DNA of 64,000 nt from Streptomyces omiyaensis (GTDB lineage: Bacteria > Actinomycetota > Actinomycetes > Streptomycetales > Streptomycetaceae). How positions within the stretch are numbered: the stretch's first letter is position 1; every line of letters begins with the position of its first letter. Location: positions 1 to 64,000 of the forward strand of contig NZ_BMVV01000019.1 of NCBI RefSeq assembly GCF_014650895.1, read 5' to 3'. Shown piece by piece: positions 25,561 through 34,369 of the stretch. The translations under genes and the position numbers were made by a program. The notes beneath the pieces were generated by a model. That model worked only from the letters and a program-made list of their open reading frames with translations, had not been told where the DNA came from and searched no databases.

Positions 25561-26982
25561 CTACGGCCAGGTCACCGTCGTCGGCGGGGTGCCGTCGTCC
25601 TCCACGCGCAGCCGGGCCCCGTCGGCACCGGCGCCGACGTCCACCTGGATCCGCCCGATCCCGGGGCGCCGGTGGGCCGCCGCGAGCGCCCGGCGCAGCA
25701 CGCCGAGCAGCGCCCGCGCCGACTCCTCGTCCACCAGCGCGTCCACCGCGCCGGAGAACCGCACCGACGGCTGGAAACCGAGCAGCGCCCCCGCCCCCGC
25801 CGTCTCCCGCAGCACCCGGCCCCGGAAGGTCGTCGGGGCGTCCGCGGGCGGCTGCTGGAGCGCGAAGATCGCTGTCCGCACCTCCTGGATCGTCGAGTCC
25901 AGCTCGTCCACCGCCTTCTCCAGCAGCTCGTCCTCCTCGGACGGCCCTCCGGCGCGGCGGCGGGTGGACTCCAGCATCATCTCGGTGGCGAACAGGCGCT
26001 GGACGACGAGGTCGTGCAGGTCGCGGGCGATCCGGTCGCGGTCCTCGAAGACCGCGAGCCGCTCCCGGTCGTGCCGCGCGTCCGCCAGCACCAGCGCCAG
26101 CGCCGCCTGCGAGGCGAACTGGGAGGCGAGCAGCCGGTCCACCGCCGAGTACGGGTCGGCGTCCCGGTGGCGGGGGAGCGCGAGCGTGCCGATCAGCCTC
26201 CCGCCGCTGCGCAGCGGCAGCATCATCGACGGCCCGAAGCGGGAGCGGACCGGCGTCGTCATCCGGGGGTCGGTCGAGGAGTCCTCGACGAAGACCGGCT
26301 CCCCGCCGAGGAGCTGCACGAGGACGGCGGAGCCGGGCAGGATGGTGGTGCCGACCAGGTCGCCGGGATCGTCGGTGGTGGAGGCCGTGACGATCTCCAT
26401 GCCGCCCTCGGGGGTGGGCTGGAGGATCACGCCGGCCGCCGCGCCGGCGAGGATCCGGGCCTGTTCGGCGACGGTCATCAGGGCGTCCTCGGCGGATTCG
26501 CCGGTGAGCAGCGCCGTGGTGACGGCCGCGGCGCCCTCGATCCACCGCTCGCGCTGCCGGGCCGTCTCGTAGAGCCGCGCGTTGCCGATGGCGATGCCGG
26601 CCTGGGCGGCGAGGACCCGCAGCAGGGCCAGGTCCTCCTCGGTGAAGCCGTCCGGCTTCCCGGAGAGGTACAGGGTGCCGAAGACCTGGGTGTGCACGCG
26701 GATCGGGACGCCGAGCTCCCCGTGCGGGCCCTCGGGGAGCCGGGCGATCCTGGTCCGCTCGGCGTCGTCCATCCCGGTGGTGAAGAGCCCGGTGAGCCGC
26801 GGGCGCTCGGGGTCCACCACCCCGAGCGCCCCGCGGCGGGCCCCGACCAGCTCGGTCGCCGAGTCCACGATGTGCTGCAGCGTGGCGCGGAGTTCGAGGT
26901 CCGTGCCGACGCCGAGGACCGCTTCGAGCAGCATCGGCAGGCGCGCCCGCCCCCGCTCCCCGTCCTCGTCCATGATCACCAT
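25561..26982 (-). CDS. Two-GAF sensor histidine kinase with degenerate ATPase domain
   Basis: This 473-residue cytoplasmic protein has two GAF domains (about 15-145 and 155-300), then a HisKA_3 dimerisation segment DRIARDLHDLVVQRLFA with the phospho-acceptor His, as in DevS/DosT kinases. The HATPase part is abnormal: where the N box normally reads EALSNxxRHA it has RRALAAAHRRPG, and the protein ends at VEDDGTPPTTVTWP without a G box (GLGL) region. It may therefore be a pseudokinase or need a partner for ATP binding. No response regulator is adjacent. It follows mbl by 39 bp on the same strand, so the two are probably co-transcribed. Confidence 0.85.
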   Translation of the reverse strand: MVIMDEDGERGRARLPMLLEAVLGVGTDLELRATLQHIVDSATELVGARRGALGVVDPERPRLTGLFTTGMDDAERTRIARLPEGPHGELGVPIRVHTQVFGTLYLSGKPDGFTEEDLALLRVLAAQAGIAIGNARLYETARQRERWIEGAAAVTTALLTGESAEDALMTVAEQARILAGAAAGVILQPTPEGGMEIVTASTTDDPGDLVGTTILPGSAVLVQLLGGEPVFVEDSSTDPRMTTPVRSRFGPSMMLPLRSGGRLIGTLALPRHRDADPYSAVDRLLASQFASQAALALVLADARHDRERLAVFEDRDRIARDLHDLVVQRLFATEMMLESTRRRAGGPSEEDELLEKAVDELDSTIQEVRTAIFALQQPPADAPTTFRGRVLRETAGAGALLGFQPSVRFSGAVDALVDEESARALLGVLRRALAAAHRRPGIGRIQVDVGAGADGARLRVEDDGTPPTTVTWP

Positions 26983-27021
26983 GGTCTCATCGGCGTACGA
27001 ATCAGGCGATGTCGTGATCGG

Positions 27022-28125
27022 TCACTCCGTCAGGTCGTCGGCGTACGCCCGGTCCCGGCCGCCGTCCCGGTCGTCCGCCAGGCCGCGGTGGTCGCCCAGC
27101 GGGTCGAGGATCATCGGCTGCACCTTGCCCTCCAGCATCGCGCCCAGGCCCAGCACGGCGCAGACGTCGGGGCGTTCGGCGATGTGCACCGGCATGCCGG
27201 TGGCGTCCCGGAGCATCTGGTCCAGGCCCGGGAGCAGCGCGCTGCCGCCGACCATCATGATCCCGCGGTCGGCGAGGTCGGCCACCAGGTCCGGCGGGCA
27301 GTCCCGCAGCACCTTCCCGAGGCCGTCGAGCACCGCCGTCAGCGGGGTGTGGATGGCCTCCCGCACGGCCGCGGTGTCGACGGTGACCGAGCGGGCCAGG
27401 CCGGTGGCCACGTCCCGGCCGTGGATCTCGGTGGACGCCGGCCCGTGCGGGGTCAGACCGTTGCCGCTCAGCGCGATCTGGAGCGGACGCACCGACTGGC
27501 TCGGCAGCATCAGCTCGTGGTGGTGGCGCAGGTGCTGGATGATCGCGTGGTCGATGGCGTCGCCGCCGACCGGGATCCGCTCGGCCGTCACGATCGCGCC
27601 CAGCGAGAGCACCGCGATCTGGGTCGTCGCCGCACCGCACACCATGATCATGGTCGCGGTGGGCTGCTCCACCGGGAGACCGGAGCCCACGGCCGCCGCG
27701 ATCAGCGTGTCGACCAGCTCCACCCGGCGCGCCCCGAGCCCCACCAGGGTCTCCACGGCCGCGCGCTGGGCGAGCGGGTCGCTGTCGTGCGGGGTGCAGG
27801 CGGCGGCCCGCAGCCGGGGCTTGCGGCGGAGCTGGCGGCGCAGCTTCTCGCCGAGGAGGTGACGGAGCATCCGCTGGGCCATCTCGATGTCGACGACGGT
27901 GCCGCCGGAGACCGGGCGCACGACCCGGATGTAGTCCGGGGTGCGGCCGGTCATCTTCTCGGCGAGCGCGCCGACCGCGATCAGCGCGCCGGTGCGGGTG
28001 TTGACGGCGGCGACGCTCGGCTCGTCGACGACGAGCCCGGAGCCCTTGACGAAGACCCGGGTGCGGGCGGCACCCAGGTCGACGGCGACATGGCAGCGGC
28101 GCAGCTGTTCGAGGCTGACGGTCAT
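27022..28125 (-). CDS. mbl: MreB-like actin homologue Mbl
   Basis: This 367-residue protein is of the MreB/Mbl family, cytoskeletal ATPases that guide wall synthesis; in Streptomyces they act mainly in sporulation. Landmarks are VAVDLGAARTRVF (phosphate 1), the phosphate 2 region VCGAATTQIAVLSLG, and MMVGGSALLPGLDQML (adenosine motif). The sequence is divergent from main-line MreB (short, with an extra C-terminal acidic tail ADDRDGGRDRAY) and best fits the Streptomyces Mbl (SCO2451-type) protein. GGAGG precedes ATG 28125. The upstream 296 bp to the divergent SCO2400-family gene hold both promoters; I see no strong inverted repeat there. Confidence 0.83.
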   Translation of the reverse strand: MTVSLEQLRRCHVAVDLGAARTRVFVKGSGLVVDEPSVAAVNTRTGALIAVGALAEKMTGRTPDYIRVVRPVSGGTVVDIEMAQRMLRHLLGEKLRRQLRRKPRLRAAACTPHDSDPLAQRAAVETLVGLGARRVELVDTLIAAAVGSGLPVEQPTATMIMVCGAATTQIAVLSLGAIVTAERIPVGGDAIDHAIIQHLRHHHELMLPSQSVRPLQIALSGNGLTPHGPASTEIHGRDVATGLARSVTVDTAAVREAIHTPLTAVLDGLGKVLRDCPPDLVADLADRGIMMVGGSALLPGLDQMLRDATGMPVHIAERPDVCAVLGLGAMLEGKVQPMILDPLGDHRGLADDRDGGRDRAYADDLTE

Positions 28126-28421
28126 GGCGGATCCTCCGGGGGGCGGTGCTGACACGGGCGAGGTGTCGCGTTCGGGTTTCCTGTTGGCATCGTGCGACCG
28201 CCGGGCCCGCCGCGCGCGTTGGGCTGAGCCGCCCGGGGCCGCTCCCGGGCGGCCCCGCACGGCCTCCGGACCGGCGGAGGAGTCCGGTCCGGAGGCGTGC
28301 GGGCGGGAGGTGGCGAACCGGGAGAATCGCGGCGCCACGGCGTTCACCTGCGGTTTCCTCACAAGATCCTCACGTCCTCGACGCCCCGGGGCCGCTCCGC
28401 TCGTCCTAGCGTGCGAGCCCC

Positions 28422-29474
28422 ATGGACTACTGCCACGCGTGCCGGCGGTATCTCAACGGGGCCCTCGCCTGTGCCGGGTGCGGGACCCCCGTGGAGCGGC
28501 TGCGGTACGACACCCCCCAGACCCCGCCTCACTCCGCGCCTCACGAGGGCGTCGAGGCGCCGGAGCCGTACCCGACCGGACGGCCGTACGGGCCGGAGCC
28601 GCACGCGCCGCAGCCGTACCCGGCGGAGCCGTACGCGGGGGCCCCGCACCCGGCGGGGGCGTACCCGGCGGAGCCGTACGCGGCGGAAGCGGGGGAGACG
28701 GCGGGCGGGGGTGCGGCCGGGCCGGTCGCTCCCGAGCACGTCTACGAGCTGGACGTGGTGGTGCCGCCGCGCCCCGGCGGGCGGGCGGCGGGCCGCGCCG
28801 CCGCGCGGCGGAGGCGGGGCCGGGCCGGCCTCGGCCGGACGGTCGCGGTGAGCACGCTGGGGCTGGTCCTCGCGGCCGGGTCGCTGGGGCTGGCGAGGAC
28901 GGCGTTCGAGGGGCCGGGGGAGAAGGGCCCCGCGAACGCCGTGGAGGAACTGGAGGTCACCGAGGCCCCGCTGCCGCCCGCGCTGCCCACGCGCAGCCCC
29001 GGCGGCGGGACGGCGGAGGACGGCGGGGACGGCGACCGGGCGGGCGGGGGCACCCCGGACCCGGCCGCGCCGACCGGTCGGCCGCGCGGGACCGGCGCGG
29101 GACCGGACGGCGGCGGCCCCGGCACCTCCGCCGCCCCGCGCCCCGGGGCGGGCTCCGCCGGCGGGCCGGGGACGGGCTCCGGTACGGGCACGGGTGCGGG
29201 CGCCGGCTCCGGTGCGGGCACGGGCGGCGCGTCCGCCGGGCCGTCCTCCGCCGCGCCCTCCTCCCCGGCGCCGTCCGCGCCGGAGGTCACCTCGGGGCCG
29301 CAGGGCGACGGCCCGGGTCCCACGCCGAGCGCCTCGGGCTCGCCCACCGCGCCGGCCACGGGCGGCGCGACCCCCTCGGCCTCCGCGGGCACCGGCCGTC
29401 CGGCGCCCCCGTCGGCGACGCCGGAGCCGAAGCCCTCGGAGACCTGCACCCGCTTCCTGTGGTGGTGCGTCTAG
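28422..29474 (+). CDS. SCO2400-family protein, zinc-ribbon-like with transmembrane helix
   Basis: This 350-residue protein starts MDYCHACRRYLNGALACAGCG, with two CxxC pairs that suggest a small zinc ribbon. A Pro/Tyr/Glu-rich low-complexity region follows, then a basic stretch and one membrane helix (about 145-165, VAVSTLGLVLAAGSLGLA). The rest is a long Gly/Pro/Ser/Thr-rich tail, presumably outside the cell, that closes with CTRFLWWCV, two Cys that may form a disulphide. The arrangement matches the SCO2400 family of Streptomyces, function unknown. TAGCGT lies 9 nt before the ATG, so the leader is very short. It is divergent from mbl. Confidence 0.75.
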   Translation: MDYCHACRRYLNGALACAGCGTPVERLRYDTPQTPPHSAPHEGVEAPEPYPTGRPYGPEPHAPQPYPAEPYAGAPHPAGAYPAEPYAAEAGETAGGGAAGPVAPEHVYELDVVVPPRPGGRAAGRAAARRRRGRAGLGRTVAVSTLGLVLAAGSLGLARTAFEGPGEKGPANAVEELEVTEAPLPPALPTRSPGGGTAEDGGDGDRAGGGTPDPAAPTGRPRGTGAGPDGGGPGTSAAPRPGAGSAGGPGTGSGTGTGAGAGSGAGTGGASAGPSSAAPSSPAPSAPEVTSGPQGDGPGPTPSASGSPTAPATGGATPSASAGTGRPAPPSATPEPKPSETCTRFLWWCV

Positions 29475-29538
29475 TCCCCGCTTCCGGGCGGGACGGGGCG
29501 GGAGCCGGGGCGGGCGGGACCGGGGCGCGTCCGGTCCG

Positions 29539-29994
29539 TCAGGGGGCCGACGGGGCCGGGCCCTCGCCGAGCATCCGGCGCAGCAGGTCCCGCAGCAGGG
29601 TGCGCTCCAGGCCGGTCAGCTCGCCGAGCGGCTCGCGGGCGAAGTGGAGGGAGTCGCGCAGCCGGCGGGCGGTGTCCCGGCCCTCGTCGGTGGGCGCGGC
29701 CAGCTTGACCCGGCGGTCGGCCGGGTCGGGGCGCCGCTCGACCAGGCCCCGGGACTCCAGGCGGTCGATGATCCCCGTGACGTTGGACGGCTCGCACTTG
29801 AGCTTCTCGGCGATCTTCCGCATCGGCGTGGGTTCCAGGGTGAGCAGCCCGAGGACGCGGGCCTGCGCGCCGGTGAGGGAGTGTGCGGCGGCGGCCTCCT
29901 CGTACTCCTGGTGGTAGCGCGCCACGACCGTGCCGATCAGCTCGACGACTTCGAGGGTCACGGGGTCGGTGTGTGAGGTGGGCATGGGCGCCAT
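29539..29994 (-). CDS. MarR-family transcriptional regulator
   Basis: This protein of about 151 residues has a MarR winged helix: LTGAQARVLGLLTL, MRKIAEKLKCEPSNVTGIIDRLESRGLVERRPDPADRR (shortened here to its core: recognition helix around SNVTGIIDRLE and wing RPDPADRR). The start may be ATG 29994 (GGAG 4 nt upstream) or ATG 29985. It is divergent from an NADP-dependent oxidoreductase with inverted repeats in the 82-bp gap, so it probably represses itself and that gene in response to an electrophile or quinone-like ligand. The ligand is not predictable. Confidence 0.88.
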   Translation of the reverse strand: MAPMPTSHTDPVTLEVVELIGTVVARYHQEYEEAAAAHSLTGAQARVLGLLTLEPTPMRKIAEKLKCEPSNVTGIIDRLESRGLVERRPDPADRRVKLAAPTDEGRDTARRLRDSLHFAREPLGELTGLERTLLRDLLRRMLGEGPAPSAP

Positions 29995-30014
29995 CCTACT
30001 CCGATGCTTGACAA

Positions 30015-30029
30015 CCTGAAATATTCAGG
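30015..30029. promoter_or_regulatory. Candidate MarR operator between regulator and oxidoreductase
   Basis: CCTGAA and TTCAGG flank ATA, just after a TTGACA -35-like box at 30008-30013. A second, wider repeat (ACAACC at 30011-30016 with GGTTGT at 30035-30040) encloses it. Confidence 0.6.
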
Positions 30030-30076
30030 CGCATGGTTGTTTCATCAAGTGAAGCTTTTTCCCGGAGGTCCCCACC

Positions 30077-31096
30077 ATGACCGCTCTGCCCGCCACCAGC
30101 CGCGAATGGCACCTCGTCGCCCGCCCGCACGGCTGGCCCGCCCCCACCGACTTCGCCCTGCGCGAGGTCCCGGTCGAGGCGCCCGCCGAAGGCCGGATCC
30201 TGGTGCGGAACCTCCACTTCTCGGTCGACCCCTACATGCGCGGCCGGATGAACGACGTGAAGTCCTACGTCCCGCCGTTCAAGCTGGACCACCCGATGGA
30301 CGGCGGCGCGGTCGGCGTCGTCGTGGCGTCGAACGCCGAGGGCTTCGCCGAGGGCGACCACGTCCTGCACGGCCTCGGCTGGCGCGAGTACGCGAGCGTC
30401 CCGGTCCAGCACGCCACCAAGGTGGACCCGGAGCTCGCCCCCCTCTCCACCTACCTCGGCGTGCTCGGCATGACCGGCCTCACCGCCTACGCGGGCCTCT
30501 TCGAGACCGCCTCCTTCAAGGAGGGCGACGCCGTCTTCGTCTCCGGCGCGGCCGGCGCCGTCGGCAGCCAGGTCGGCCAGCTCGCCAAGCTGGCCGGCGC
30601 CTCCCGCGTCATCGGCTCGGCCGGCTCCGACGAGAAGGTGAAGTGGCTGGTCGAGGAGCTCGGCTTCGACGCCGCCTTCAACTACCGCAACGGCCCCGTG
30701 CGGGACCAGCTCAAGGCGGCCGCCCCGGACGGCATCGACGTCTACTTCGACAACGTGGGCGGCGAGCACCTGGAGGCCGCGATCTCCTCGCTCAACGTGC
30801 ACGGCCGCGCCGCCATCTGCGGCATGATCGCGCAGTACAACGACACGGAGCCGGTCCCCGGCCCGCGGAACATGGCGATGATCATCGGCAAGCGGCTCCG
30901 CCTCCAGGGCGTCCTCGTCGGCGACCACTACGGCCTCCAGCAGAAGTTCGTCGAGGAGGTCGGCGGCCGGCTGCGCTCCGGCGAGCTGAAGTACCGCGAG
31001 ACCTTCACCCAGGGCATCGAGAGCGGCGTCGACGCCTTCCTCGGTCTGCTCCGCGGCGACAACACCGGAAAGATGATCGTCTCGCTGGACCGGTAG
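30077..31096 (+). CDS. NADP-dependent oxidoreductase, MDR/leukotriene B4 dehydrogenase type
   Basis: This 339-residue medium-chain reductase lacks zinc ligands. It reduces activated double bonds (enones, quinones) with NADPH. Landmarks are LHFSVDPYMRGRM near the start, GMTGLTAYAGLFE, the nucleotide loop SGAAGAVGSQVGQLAK, VYFDNVGGEHLEAAI and GVLVGDHY. Length and motifs match the CurA/LTB4DH group. CCGGAGG precedes ATG 30077. The divergent MarR gene and the shared operator suggest induction by a toxic carbonyl compound. Confidence 0.9.
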   Translation: MTALPATSREWHLVARPHGWPAPTDFALREVPVEAPAEGRILVRNLHFSVDPYMRGRMNDVKSYVPPFKLDHPMDGGAVGVVVASNAEGFAEGDHVLHGLGWREYASVPVQHATKVDPELAPLSTYLGVLGMTGLTAYAGLFETASFKEGDAVFVSGAAGAVGSQVGQLAKLAGASRVIGSAGSDEKVKWLVEELGFDAAFNYRNGPVRDQLKAAAPDGIDVYFDNVGGEHLEAAISSLNVHGRAAICGMIAQYNDTEPVPGPRNMAMIIGKRLRLQGVLVGDHYGLQQKFVEEVGGRLRSGELKYRETFTQGIESGVDAFLGLLRGDNTGKMIVSLDR

Positions 31097-31160
31097 TCTT
31101 CCCTCAGCCGTCGCGATCGTGGGCGCGAGTCGAGGCGGGGAGAAGAAGGTAGATACCAGC

Positions 31161-31583
31161 ATGTCCATCCAGCACTCCGACGTCCTCTACACCGCCGTCG
31201 CCACCGCGGAGAACGGCCGCGACGGCCGTGTCGCCACGGACGACGGCCAGCTCGACGTCGTCGTCAACCCGCCCAAGGCCATGGGCGGCTCCGGCGCCGG
31301 CACCAACCCCGAGCAGCTCTTCGCGGCCGGCTACAGCGCCTGCTTCCAGGGCGCCCTCGGCGTCGTCGCGCGGAACGAGAACGCGGACATCTCCGGCTCG
31401 ACGGTCACCGCCGAGGTCGGCATCGGCAAGAACGACGACGGCTTCGGCCTCATCGTGAAGATCTCGGCCACCCTCCCGAACGTGGACGCCGAGACCGCCA
31501 AGAGCCTGATCGAGAAGGCCCACCAGGTCTGCCCGTACTCTAAGGCGACCCGCGGCAACATCACGGTCGAGCTCGCCGTCTGA
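31161..31583 (+). CDS. Organic hydroperoxide resistance protein Ohr, second copy
   Basis: This 140-residue Ohr paralogue has NPEQLFAAGYSACFQGALG with the peroxidatic Cys and HQVCPYSKATRGN with the resolving Cys. It differs from the first copy at many positions, so it is an old duplication and not a recent one. It stands alone, 64 bp after the oxidoreductase, and may be read through from it; no second ohrR is adjacent. A strong terminator follows. Confidence 0.93.
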   Translation: MSIQHSDVLYTAVATAENGRDGRVATDDGQLDVVVNPPKAMGGSGAGTNPEQLFAAGYSACFQGALGVVARNENADISGSTVTAEVGIGKNDDGFGLIVKISATLPNVDAETAKSLIEKAHQVCPYSKATRGNITVELAV

Positions 31584-31609
31584 GGCACCGGCCACACCGG
31601 AAGCGGACC

Positions 31610-31651
31610 CGTGCGGGCCGCACCCCGGTCGACCGGGGTGCGGCCCGCACG
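31610..31651. terminator. Terminator, uninterrupted 21-bp palindrome
   Basis: The arms 31610-31630 and 31631-31651 are fully complementary, centred on GGTCGACC. It follows the second ohr gene and precedes the leaderless EI24 gene. Confidence 0.82.
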
Positions 31652-31691
31652 CGCGTACAAGTGCGCGAGCGGGCCCCGCTAGGCTGCCCGC

Positions 31692-32507
31692 ATGCGCGAT
31701 TTCGGGGTGGGTTTCGGTCATCTGGTCCAGGGCCAGAAGTGGGTGGCACGGCACGGACGCCGGTTCGGTTTCGGACTGCTGCCGGGCCTGGTGACGCTGG
31801 TCCTCTACTCGGGGGCGCTGGTCGGTCTCGCCCTCGGCGCGGACGACCTGGTGGCCTGGGCCACCCCCTTCGCCGACGACTGGTCCTCCCCGTGGCTCGG
31901 CCTCTTCCGCAACGCCCTGACGGCCCTCCTCTTCGTCTTCGGGCTCTTCCTCTCCGTCATCACCTTCACCGCCGTGACCCTGCTCGTCGGCGAGCCCTTC
32001 TACGAGTCCCTCTCCGAGGACGTCGACCGCGACCGGGGCGGTGAGGTCCCCGAGTCCGGTCTGCCGCTCTGGCGCGAGCTGCTGATCTCGGCCCGGGACA
32101 GCCTGCGGCTCCTGCTCCGGGTCGCCCTCTACGGCGTGCTCCTCTTCGCCTGCGGCTTCATCCCCGTCGTCGGCCAGACCGTCGTCCCCGCCCTCGGCTT
32201 CTGCGTCTCCGGCTACTTCCTCGCCGTGGAGCTGACCGGCGTCGCCCTCCAGCGCCGCGGCGTCGAGCTCAAGGAGCGCCTGGCGCTGCTGCGCGGCCGG
32301 CGCGGCGCCGCGCTCGGCTTCGGCGTCCCGCTCATCCTGGCCTTCCTCGTCCCCTTCGTGGCGGTCTTCCTGATGCCCGGCGCCGTCGCCGGCGCCACCC
32401 TCCTCGTCCGCGACCTGCGCGGCGAGGACCCCCAGGAGAACGATCACGAGGGCGGCAACCTTTCCTCCGCGGGCGGCGACCAGGGAGTGCACCACATCCC
32501 CCACTGA
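31692..32507 (+). CDS. EI24-domain (CysZ-like) membrane protein
   Basis: This 271-residue protein has about five to six membrane segments and the EI24/CysZ features GLLPGLVTLVLYSG, VGEPFYESLSEDVD and the ending region FLMPGAVAGATLLV. Relatives include the sulphate transporter CysZ; in actinomycetes the substrate is unknown. The TAGGCT box 6 nt before ATG 31692, with no ribosome site, indicates a leaderless transcript. The tail is hydrophilic and His/Asp-rich. The pectate lyase gene follows after 12 bp, possibly co-transcribed. Confidence 0.85.
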   Translation: MRDFGVGFGHLVQGQKWVARHGRRFGFGLLPGLVTLVLYSGALVGLALGADDLVAWATPFADDWSSPWLGLFRNALTALLFVFGLFLSVITFTAVTLLVGEPFYESLSEDVDRDRGGEVPESGLPLWRELLISARDSLRLLLRVALYGVLLFACGFIPVVGQTVVPALGFCVSGYFLAVELTGVALQRRGVELKERLALLRGRRGAALGFGVPLILAFLVPFVAVFLMPGAVAGATLLVRDLRGEDPQENDHEGGNLSSAGGDQGVHHIPH

Positions 32508-32519
32508 GGAAGTCACCCC

Positions 32520-33341
32520 ATGACGTCACACAAGCGCAGGACGGTCCGCCGCAGGGCGCTCGCCGGCGGCCTGGCCGCGTTCGGAGTCACCGGCGCGGCC
32601 ATCGTCACGACCACCCTGCTCGCCCCGGCGGGCGCGGCCCCGGCCGCCGTCCCCGCCTGGCCGGCCGCCAAGGGCGCCCGGCCCGTCGCCGCCACCATCG
32701 AGGTCTCCGGCACCTACGACGGCGGGCTCAAGCGCTTCTCCGGCACCGGCGCCCTCGGCTCCGACGGACAGGACGAGAGCCAGCAGCCGCTCTTCGTCCT
32801 GAAGGACGGGGCCACCCTCAAGAACGTCGTCCTCGGCACCCCCGCCGCCGACGGCGTGCACTGCCTCGGCAGCTGCACCCTCCGGAACGTCTGGTGGGAG
32901 AACGTCGGCGAGGACGCCGCCACCTTCAAGGGCACCTCGGCGAACGCCGTCTACGCGGTCCACGGCGGCGGCGCCCGGGGCGCCTCGGACAAGGTCTTCC
33001 AGTTCAACGGAGCCGGCAAGCTCGTCGTGACCGGGTTCCAGGTATCCGACTTCGGCAAGCTCGTCCGCTCGTGCGGCAACTGCAAGAAGCAGTACCGGCG
33101 CACGATCATCGTCAACGACGTCGACATCACCGTCCCCGGCAAGTCGATCGTCGGCGTCAACGCCAACTACGGCGACACCGCCTCGCTGCGGAACGTCCGG
33201 ATCCACGGCGACGCCAAGAAGAAGATCAAGCCCTGCACCCGCTTCACCGGCAACAACACCGGAAAGGAGCCCGCCGAGCTCGGCACCGGCCCCGACGCCA
33301 CCACCTGCCGCTACACGCCCTCCGACGTCTCGTACGACTAG
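32520..33341 (+). CDS. Secreted pectate lyase, PL3 type
   Basis: This 273-residue protein has a twin-arginine-like or Sec signal (HKRRTVRRRALAGGLAAFG, then a hydrophobic stretch and an AAPAA cleavage region). The mature part carries the PL3 beta-helix signature: QPLFVLKDGATLKNVVLG, ADGVHCLGSCTLRNVWWENVGEDA, KVFQFNGAGKL and RSCGNCKKQYRR; these Cys pairs and the ADG/GEDA repeats bind calcium and substrate in the family. It cleaves polygalacturonate by beta-elimination outside the cell. The last codons overlap the convergent LysR stop. Confidence 0.92.
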   Translation: MTSHKRRTVRRRALAGGLAAFGVTGAAIVTTTLLAPAGAAPAAVPAWPAAKGARPVAATIEVSGTYDGGLKRFSGTGALGSDGQDESQQPLFVLKDGATLKNVVLGTPAADGVHCLGSCTLRNVWWENVGEDAATFKGTSANAVYAVHGGGARGASDKVFQFNGAGKLVVTGFQVSDFGKLVRSCGNCKKQYRRTIIVNDVDITVPGKSIVGVNANYGDTASLRNVRIHGDAKKKIKPCTRFTGNNTGKEPAELGTGPDATTCRYTPSDVSYD

Positions 33342-34318
33342 GGACGCTCCGGCAGCCGCTCCGCCAGGACCGGATGGAGCTCCGGCCTGGCGGCCCACCA
33401 CTCCCGGTGGAAGGCGTTGTTGCCGACGTTCGCGAGGTACGCCTCGGCCGCCGCCCGGTACAGCAGCTCCGCGTGCCGGGCGGAGACCGCCGAGCGGTTC
33501 CAGGCGAGGCGGATGCGGCCGGTGACCGGGTCGCCCTCCAGGGGACGGAGGACCGTCCCCCCGGTGGGCGGCGCGGTCGGCTGGCTCAGGGAGATCGCGC
33601 GCCCCGAGGCGATCAGGTCGTAGTGGATCTTCCGGTCGGCGACCCGGTGCCGCAGGGACGGGGTGAAGCCGGCCCGCTCGCAGGCGGCGACCAGCGCCTC
33701 GGGGCCGCCGTCGTCGTCCTCGACCAGCGTCATCCAGGACTCGCCCGCCAGCTCGGCCAGCGCGATCCGCTCCTTCGCGGCCAGCGGGTGGTCCGCCGAG
33801 ATCCGTACGCAGAAGGGCTCCTTCGCGATCAGCGTCCGGGCCGTCGTCCCCTGCGGCAGCGGCACCTCGTGGTCGTTGACCTCGCCGTACAGCACCGCGT
33901 CGTACCGGCCCGCGCCCAGCTGCCGGGTCAGCGTCGTCGCCGACTGCTCGACCGTCACCGCGATCTCCCGGCCCGCCACGACCTGTTCGAGCCCGACGAG
34001 CAGCCGGTCCACCAGGACCAGCAGGATGCAGCCGAGCCGCAGCGGGGTGGACGGGTCGACGGCCCGCGCCCCGGCGGTGATCGCGTCCATCTCGCCCAGC
34101 ACGAGCCGGGCCTTGGAGAGCACGAACTCGCCCAGCGGGGTGGGCTCCACGCCGCGCCGGCCGCGCAGGAACAGCTCCCCGCCCGCGACCCTCTCGATCC
34201 GCCGCAACTGGGCCGAGAGCGCCGGCTGCGAGATGCCGAGCCGGAGCGCCGCGCGGCCCAGACTTCCCGCCTCCGCAATCCGGCAGACGGCTTCGAGATG
34301 CCTCAACTCCAGCTGCAT
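33338..34318 (-). CDS. LysR-family regulator, probably of the adjacent M4 protease
   Basis: This 326-residue protein is a LysR-type regulator. The winged helix is MQLELRHLEAVCRIAEAGSL and QPALSAQLRRIERVAGG; a two-lobed effector domain follows. ATG 34318 has a TACGCT box (34325-34330, minus strand) 6 nt upstream and no ribosome site, so it is likely leaderless; longer starts to 34408 are less convincing. It is divergent from a secreted neutral protease gene, the same arrangement as snpR/snpA in other streptomycetes, and probably activates it. Its stop overlaps that of the pectate lyase. Confidence 0.88.
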   Translation of the reverse strand: MQLELRHLEAVCRIAEAGSLGRAALRLGISQPALSAQLRRIERVAGGELFLRGRRGVEPTPLGEFVLSKARLVLGEMDAITAGARAVDPSTPLRLGCILLVLVDRLLVGLEQVVAGREIAVTVEQSATTLTRQLGAGRYDAVLYGEVNDHEVPLPQGTTARTLIAKEPFCVRISADHPLAAKERIALAELAGESWMTLVEDDDGGPEALVAACERAGFTPSLRHRVADRKIHYDLIASGRAISLSQPTAPPTGGTVLRPLEGDPVTGRIRLAWNRSAVSARHAELLYRAAAEAYLANVGNNAFHREWWAARPELHPVLAERLPERP

Positions 34319-34351
34319 TTCAGCAGCGTACGCAGCACCGCGCGGGCGCAC

Positions 34352-34369
34352 CATAACCCGCGTCTTATG
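34352..34369. promoter_or_regulatory. Candidate LysR-binding dyad upstream of M4 protease
   Basis: CATAA and TTATG face each other across 8 bp between the divergent LysR and protease genes, a form close to the T-N11-A LysR box. Confidence 0.5.
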
